A DNA stretch of 47,585 bases from Burkholderiales bacterium (GTDB lineage Bacteria > Pseudomonadota > Gammaproteobacteria > Burkholderiales > Burkholderiaceae_E), in the NCBI GenBank assembly GCA_017307915.1, contig JAFKGG010000374.1, positions 1-47,585 of the forward strand, given 5' to 3'. The position numbers and the translations under genes are program-made. This document shows, piece after piece, positions 43,217 through 47,585 of this stretch; the stretch's first letter is position 1, and each line of letters opens with the position of its first letter. The notes under the pieces are model-generated. The model made no database searches. It was not told where the DNA came from and was given only the letters and a program-made list of their open reading frames with translations.

Positions 43217-44191
43217 ATGACCCGACCGCTCATCTGCCTCACGCTGGGTGACATGAATGGCATCGGCCCCGAAGTCGGGCTGCGTGCCGTCGAAGCGCTC
43301 GGCGATGACGCTTCGATCGTCGTCGTCGGCGACAAGCTCGTGGTGGAGCAGGCGGCAAGCCTGGTGGGGTGCCGGCGTGATCTGCACGCGTTCGATCCCG
43401 CGTCGGGCAAGGCACCGCCACCGGGACGCTTGTCGTTCATCGACACCGGCACGGGGGCCGGTCGTTCCCACACCCCGGGGCGCTCGACCCGCGAAGCCGG
43501 CATCGATACGGTCGTGGCGCAAGACATTGCTTTTGCGCTGGCTCGCAAGGGCCAGGTTCAGGCCTCGGTGATGGGCCCGGTCAATGCCGATTCGATCGCG
43601 CTGTCGGGCATGCGCAAGACGGCGATGGACCCGTCCCTGGGGTCGTTCTACCTCTTTCTGGTATCGGGCACCTTGCGGATCGCGCACCTGACCGACCACA
43701 TGCCGCTGGTCGAGGTCTGCACGCGGGAAGTCAAGCAAGCGCGCGTGGCCTTGCTGCTGACCACTCTGCACCGATGCCTCAGCGCGTGGGGCATGCCGCA
43801 TCCCAGAATCGCGGTGGCGGGCCTGAACCCGCACTGCCGCGGCGCGGAAGATCGCGACGAAATCGCACCGGCCGTCTCGCAGGCTCGCGCCGCGGGTATC
43901 GATGCGGTCGGCCCGATCTCACCCGACAGCGTCTTCAGAGAATGCATCGACGGCCGCTTCGACGCCGTCGCGGCGATGTATCACGATCAAGGGCACATCG
44001 CGTTGAAGAGCTGGGGATTTTCCGCCGGCACCACGGTATTCATGGGATTGCCTTTTCTGCACCTGACCGTGGCACATGGCAGCGCCTACGACATCGCCGG
44101 GCAAGGCAAGGCGGATGCGGCGCCGATGATCGCCGCGCTGAAGCTGGCCGATGCGCTAGCTGCGGGAAGAGGATTCGGCGAAGTGTCGTAG
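43217..44191 (+). CDS. PdxA/TphB-family dehydrogenase (3)
   Basis: A 324-residue PdxA-family protein: GDMNGIGPE at 11-19 and metal His candidates His161 (TDHMPL), His206 (LNPHCRGAED) and His256 (YHDQGHI). Closest in motifs to the copy at 19430. It is divergent from the SBP-Rieske pair 4 operon, sharing its promoter region and likely its regulator. It presumably completes that oxygenase as a cis-dihydrodiol dehydrogenase, possibly decarboxylating. The spacer to the LysR gene (44192-44252) shows no obvious terminator. Confidence 0.85.
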   Translation: MTRPLICLTLGDMNGIGPEVGLRAVEALGDDASIVVVGDKLVVEQAASLVGCRRDLHAFDPASGKAPPPGRLSFIDTGTGAGRSHTPGRSTREAGIDTVVAQDIAFALARKGQVQASVMGPVNADSIALSGMRKTAMDPSLGSFYLFLVSGTLRIAHLTDHMPLVEVCTREVKQARVALLLTTLHRCLSAWGMPHPRIAVAGLNPHCRGAEDRDEIAPAVSQARAAGIDAVGPISPDSVFRECIDGRFDAVAAMYHDQGHIALKSWGFSAGTTVFMGLPFLHLTVAHGSAYDIAGQGKADAAPMIAALKLADALAAGRGFGEVS

Positions 44192-44252
44192 TGGGAGGGG
44201 CGCGCGGCCGCAGTTCTCGGCCATGGCACGCGATGACAGCCACAACGTGGGC

Positions 44253-45319
44253 TCACTTGCCCTTTTTGGCAAGCTGTCCTCGAGCAGCATCGAGCTTGTG
44301 CTGCAATCTCGCCACTACCTCGTCGGCGTCGACGTACTGCTCCCTTCGGCTAGCTTCATCGCGTGAGTGCAGCCCCCGTTCGGTCGATTCCGCCTGGATG
44401 CGGCGTCGCTTGACGGCCCCCTCCCCCCGATCCGCCATCAACTCGGTGATCACCCGCCGCAGCCAGCGGCTGCCCGGATCATGGTGATACCGCTCATGCC
44501 AATGCTGCTTGACCTGGTAATGCGGCAGCTCGAAAGGCACGGCAAAGGCGCGCAACGCGCCCCGGCCCTTGAGCACCTCGGCCAGCCGCTCGGGAATGGT
44601 GATCACCAGTGCGGTGTGCTCCACGACCAGCGCCGCGCCGATGAAGTTCGGGATCTTCAGCGCCACCTTGCGCCGGATGCCGCGGCGCTCGATGACCTGG
44701 TCGATCAGTAGCGGAGCCGAGCCCGACGAGCTGATGACCGCGTGATCTTCGCGTTCGAACTGGGCCAGCGTCAGCGACTTGCGGATGCGCGGATGCCGGG
44801 CGCTGACCAGGCAGACGAAAGCCTGGTCGAACAGCACGTTCTGGTAGAAGCCCGCCTCCAGTTGCGGCATGAAACCCAGCGCCAGGTCGGCTTCGCCGCT
44901 TTCGAGCTGGCGTCCGATGTCATGCGTCAGCGGCAGGATCTCGATGTGATCTGCGGCGCCGATTCGCGCAGCCGTTCCCACAGGCGCGGCAGCAGCACGA
45001 GCTGGCTGATGTCGGTCATGCACACGCGAAAGGTCCGGCGCGAGGCGGCGGGGTCGAAGCCATGGCTGTGGCCCAGCACCGTGCCCAGCGCGGCCAGCGC
45101 GTCACGCACCGGGCGCACCAGCCCTTCGCCGAACGGCGTCGGCTCCATGCCGGCCGAGGTGCGCACGAACAGGGGGTCGCCGAAATGCCGGCGCAGCTTG
45201 GCCAGCGCCACGCTGACGGCGGGTTGGCTCAGGTCCAGTACCTGGGCGGCACCCGAGACGCTGCGGGTCTTGTAGATCTCGTCGAAAACCGACAGCAGGC
45301 GCAGGTCGATATCGTCCAT
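44253..45319 (-). pseudogene. LysR-family regulator with a frameshift
   Basis: The N-terminal 120 residues (start 45319, MDDIDLRLLSVFDEIYKTRS) hold a NahR/PcaQ-like HTH with LSQPAVSVALAKLRRHFGDP, and the frame stops soon after RESAPQI. The effector-binding half resumes in another frame from about 44960 (HIEILPLTHDIGRQLESGEADLALGF) and runs to 44253. The shift is one base missing or two added near 44945-44965. It may be real inactivation or a base-call error. The C-terminal part also runs about 55 residues past the normal end, with a charged, coiled-coil-like tail. If intact, it would activate the divergent gentisate genes. Confidence 0.75.
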
Positions 45320-45332
45320 TCCGATCGCATTA

Positions 45333-45344
45333 TTCGAATTCGTA
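45333..45344. promoter_or_regulatory. CGAATTCG palindrome in the LysR-gentisate spacer
   Basis: TTCGAATTCGTA (core palindrome 45335-45342) lies just upstream of the LysR start in the 116-base divergent spacer to the gentisate dioxygenase gene. It is a possible LysR-type box (ATTAT and GTAAT flank it). No promoter elements were defined with confidence. Confidence 0.28.
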
Positions 45345-45435
45345 ATCGAGAGTATCAGAGTCGATGCATTGTCAGGATAAACCGGCTTACCTACGATCAG
45401 CGCCAAGCCCTATCCGCTTCGAAAGGATGCTCACC

Positions 45436-46485
45436 ATGCACGAACTCGGCCGCCTGGACGAACTGCCGCAGGAATACCGCGACGCCCTCAGCGCCCGCAA
45501 CCTAGTGCCGCTGTGGCCCAGCCTGCGGGCCGTGCTGCCTCCGGGCAAGCCGCAGGCGCGCACGCGCCCCACCTATTGGAACTATCAGGATCTGCGTCCG
45601 CTGCTGCTGCGCGCCGGCGAGCTCACGCCGATGGAGAAAGCCGAGCGCCGCGTGCTGGTGCTGGCCAATCCCGGCCACGGACTGGAAAAGATGCAGGCCA
45701 GCGCCGCCATCTACCTGGGCATGCAACTGCTGCTGCCGGGCGAATGGGCACCGGCGCACCGGCATACGCCCAACGCAGTGCGAATGATCGTGGAAGGCGA
45801 AGGCGCCTACACCACCGTCAACGGTGAGAAATGCGCGATGCAGCGCGGTGACCTGATCCTGACGCCGACCGGACATTGGCACGAGCATGGCCACGAAGGC
45901 GAGAAGCCGGTGGTGTGGCTCGACGTGCTCGATCTGCCGCTGGTCTACTACATGGAAGCCTCGTACGTGATCGAAGGCCGGCCGCAAACGGTGCAGGCCG
46001 ATTCGGCCGAACGCGCCTATCGGCGCGGCGGCGTGGTGCCCTCGCCGGTGTTCGAACGCAGCCGTCAGTCGCATCCATTGCTGCGTTATCCGTGGGCCGA
46101 GGTACGCGCGGCGCTACAGGCGCTGGCCCAATCGCAGCCGGACGTCGAGGCCGTGCAGGTCGCCTACGTGAACCCCGAAACGGGCGCCGACTGTATGGCC
46201 ATCCTGGGCTATTCGGCGCTGATGTTGCGCCCCGACGAAACGCTGACCTTGCCGGCGCGTTCGTGCGCGGCGGTGTTCCACCAGATCAAGGGCCGGGCCA
46301 CGGTTCGGATCGCGGACCAGGTCTTCGAATTGGACGATGCAGACACTTGCTGCGCACCCGGCTATACGCCGGTGACGCTGGCCAACCGCTCACGCACCGA
46401 GCCCGCGTTCCTGTTCATCGCTGACGAGGCTCCGCTGCACAAGAAGCTGGGCATCTATGAAGTCTGCACCGAGGAGAAGCGGTGA
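45436..46485 (+). CDS. Gentisate 1,2-dioxygenase
   Basis: A 349-residue bicupin dioxygenase, the normal size for gentisate 1,2-dioxygenases. The first cupin holds HRHTPNAVRMIVEGEGA with Fe ligand histidines and a following PTGHWHEHGHEG segment. WAPAHRH and the N-terminal LVPLWPSLRAVLP also fit the family. It opens gentisate to maleylpyruvate. The ATG at 45436 is supported by an AAAGGA box eight bases upstream. It overlaps the monooxygenase start by one base (TGATG), so a 3-hydroxybenzoate or salicylate to gentisate route is likely. Confidence 0.89.
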   Translation: MHELGRLDELPQEYRDALSARNLVPLWPSLRAVLPPGKPQARTRPTYWNYQDLRPLLLRAGELTPMEKAERRVLVLANPGHGLEKMQASAAIYLGMQLLLPGEWAPAHRHTPNAVRMIVEGEGAYTTVNGEKCAMQRGDLILTPTGHWHEHGHEGEKPVVWLDVLDLPLVYYMEASYVIEGRPQTVQADSAERAYRRGGVVPSPVFERSRQSHPLLRYPWAEVRAALQALAQSQPDVEAVQVAYVNPETGADCMAILGYSALMLRPDETLTLPARSCAAVFHQIKGRATVRIADQVFELDDADTCCAPGYTPVTLANRSRTEPAFLFIADEAPLHKKLGIYEVCTEEKR

Positions 46486-47585
46486 TGACGCAACGACTGC
46501 CCGTGATCGTTGCCGGCGGCGGCATCGGCGGACTGGCCGCCGCCCTGGCCCTGGTGCGGCAAGGTTTTCAGGTGAAGGTACTGGAACAGGCGCACGTCAT
46601 CGGCGAGATCGGCGCCGGCATCCAGCTCGGCCCCAATGCCTTTCATGCCTTCGACGCGCTGGGCGTGGGCGACAAGGCGCGCGGCCGCGCCGTGTACACC
46701 GATTACATGGTGATGCATGACGCCATCGATGAATCGCTGGTGGGCCGTATCGAAACCAACGACGCATTTCGCCGACGCTTCAACAATCCCTATGCGGTGA
46801 TCCATCGCGTGGACGTGCACACCTCGCTGCTGGAAGGCGCGCAGGAAACCGGGCAGGTCGAGTTCCATACCGATACGCGCCTGGTCGACGTCGAGCAGGA
46901 CGGCGACAGCGTCATCGCCATCGATCAGAATGGCCGGCGTTGGCAGGGCCAGGCGCTGATCGGCGCCGACGGCGCCAAGAGCGTGCTGCGCGCGCAATAC
47001 GTCAACGACCCGCCGCGCGTCACCGGCCACGTGGTCTACCGCGCGGTGGTCGACAAGGCCGATTTCCCCGAAGACCTGAAGTGGAACGCCGCCAGCCTGT
47101 GGGCCGGCCCGAAGTGCCATCTGGTGCACTATCCGCTGCGCGGCGGCGAGCAATACAACGTGGTCGTCACCTTCCACAGCCGCCAGCCGGAAGAATGGGG
47201 CGTGACCGACGGCAGCAAGGAAGAGGTGCAGAGCTACTTCCAGGGCATCGCGCCCCGGCCGCGGCGCCTGATCGACCTGCCCAAGAGCTGGCGGCGCTGG
47301 GCCACGGCCGATCGCGAGCCGATCGACACCTGGGTATTCGGGCGCGCCACCATTCTGGGTGATGCGGCGCACCCCACCACGCAGTACATGGCCCAGGGCG
47401 CGTGCATGGCGATGGAAGACGCGGTGACGCTAGGCGAGGCACTGCGCGTTCACAACAATGACTGGGACAAGGCGCTGGCGCTGTACCAGCGCTCGCGCGT
47501 GGCGCGCACCGCACGCATCGTGCTGTCGGGCCGCGAGATGGGGCGCCTGTATCACGCCACGGGCGTGGAACGCCTGGTGCGCAAT
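46485..47585 (+). CDS. 3-Hydroxybenzoate 6-hydroxylase-like FAD monooxygenase (partial, cut by window edge)
   Basis: The first 367 residues of a class A flavin monooxygenase. The FAD motif is IVAGGGIGGLAAALAL, the second motif GADGAKSVLR and the GD motif ILGDAAHP; EIGAGIQLGPNAFHAF and MAQGACMAMEDAV are typical of 3-hydroxybenzoate 6-hydroxylases and salicylate hydroxylases. A GAGGAG box lies eight bases before the ATG, which overlaps the gentisate dioxygenase stop. It hydroxylates 3-hydroxybenzoate to gentisate using NADH. The C-terminal 30-40 residues are outside the window. Confidence 0.87.
   Translation, partial: MTQRLPVIVAGGGIGGLAAALALVRQGFQVKVLEQAHVIGEIGAGIQLGPNAFHAFDALGVGDKARGRAVYTDYMVMHDAIDESLVGRIETNDAFRRRFNNPYAVIHRVDVHTSLLEGAQETGQVEFHTDTRLVDVEQDGDSVIAIDQNGRRWQGQALIGADGAKSVLRAQYVNDPPRVTGHVVYRAVVDKADFPEDLKWNAASLWAGPKCHLVHYPLRGGEQYNVVVTFHSRQPEEWGVTDGSKEEVQSYFQGIAPRPRRLIDLPKSWRRWATADREPIDTWVFGRATILGDAAHPTTQYMAQGACMAMEDAVTLGEALRVHNNDWDKALALYQRSRVARTARIVLSGREMGRLYHATGVERLVRN

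Noticed and set aside
1-47585. CRISPR arrays, IS elements, tRNA genes, prophage
   Set aside because: No regularly spaced repeats, transposase or integrase motifs, or cloverleaf-like genes were recognised on either strand.

Overview
The window is high-GC, densely coded DNA that reads as an aromatic-compound catabolic region of a betaproteobacterium. Burkholderiales is most likely, perhaps Alcaligenaceae or Comamonadaceae. This rests on three orphan Bug/TctC-type periplasmic receptors, class III CoA-transferases, BenA- and NagG-like Rieske oxygenases and a gentisate module, a mix typical of that order. I recognise no rRNA, tRNA, IS element, integrase, phage gene, CRISPR array or replication origin. 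Both window ends cut through genes.

Layout: (A) 1-5967, minus strand: an NMT1/SsuABC-like ABC importer with two permeases, then an SDR, a NicX-like 2,5-dihydroxypyridine dioxygenase and a LigA-LigB fusion dioxygenase cut by the left edge. A Bug receptor is divergent at 6242. (B) 7251-13955, minus: a CoA-dependent operon with two class III CoA-transferases, an NMO-like flavoprotein, a Bug receptor and two unequal acyl-CoA dehydrogenases. (C) 14273-17722, plus: SDR, Rieske alpha/beta pair 1 and a Bug receptor. (D) 17735-25029, minus: aryl-AMP/CoA ligase, PdxA/TphB-like dehydrogenase, Rieske pair 2, LigA/LigB extradiol dioxygenase, NahD-like isomerase and NahE-like hydratase-aldolase, followed upstream by a TetR gene. 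(E) 26031-31060, plus: alpha/beta hydrolase, VOC protein, PhzS-like flavin monooxygenase and NahF-like aldehyde dehydrogenase. (F) IclR gene, then Rieske pair 3 plus a second PdxA-like gene (32035-34740) and a GntR/FCD gene. (G) 35748-43103, minus: Fe3+-type ABC importer (SBP, permease, ATPase) with Rieske pair 4 between SBP and permease, ending in a BphD-like hydrolase and a BphC-like dioxygenase. A third PdxA-like gene is divergent at 43217. (H) a frameshifted LysR gene, gentisate 1,2-dioxygenase and a 3-hydroxybenzoate-6-hydroxylase-like enzyme running off the right edge.

How it may work together (inference): three Rieske pairs are each linked to a PdxA-family protein. That family includes TphB, the decarboxylating dihydrodiol dehydrogenase of terephthalate breakdown, so ring carboxylates are probable substrates. 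Module D looks like a naphthalene-type upper pathway for a bicyclic aromatic acid: Rieske oxygenase, PdxA-type dehydrogenase, LigAB ring cleavage, NahD isomerase and NahE aldolase. The resulting salicylaldehyde-like aldehyde could go to the ALDH of module E, and the salicylate-like acid to the flavin monooxygenase or to gentisate (module H). Module G has the signature of a biphenyl-type meta pathway. No ferredoxin or reductase for any of the four oxygenases is present.

Regulation: four promoter regions (near 14010, 14120, 25080 and 25980) carry a GAC-N6-GTC core beside an A-tract. Two of them flank or abut the TetR gene, so this protein probably controls modules B, C, D and E together. A second repeated motif (TATCGATATC) sits upstream of the GntR gene and in the divergent promoter at 43165, linking GntR to module G and the third PdxA gene. 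An IclR-type 7-3-7 inverted repeat lies between iclR and Rieske pair 3.
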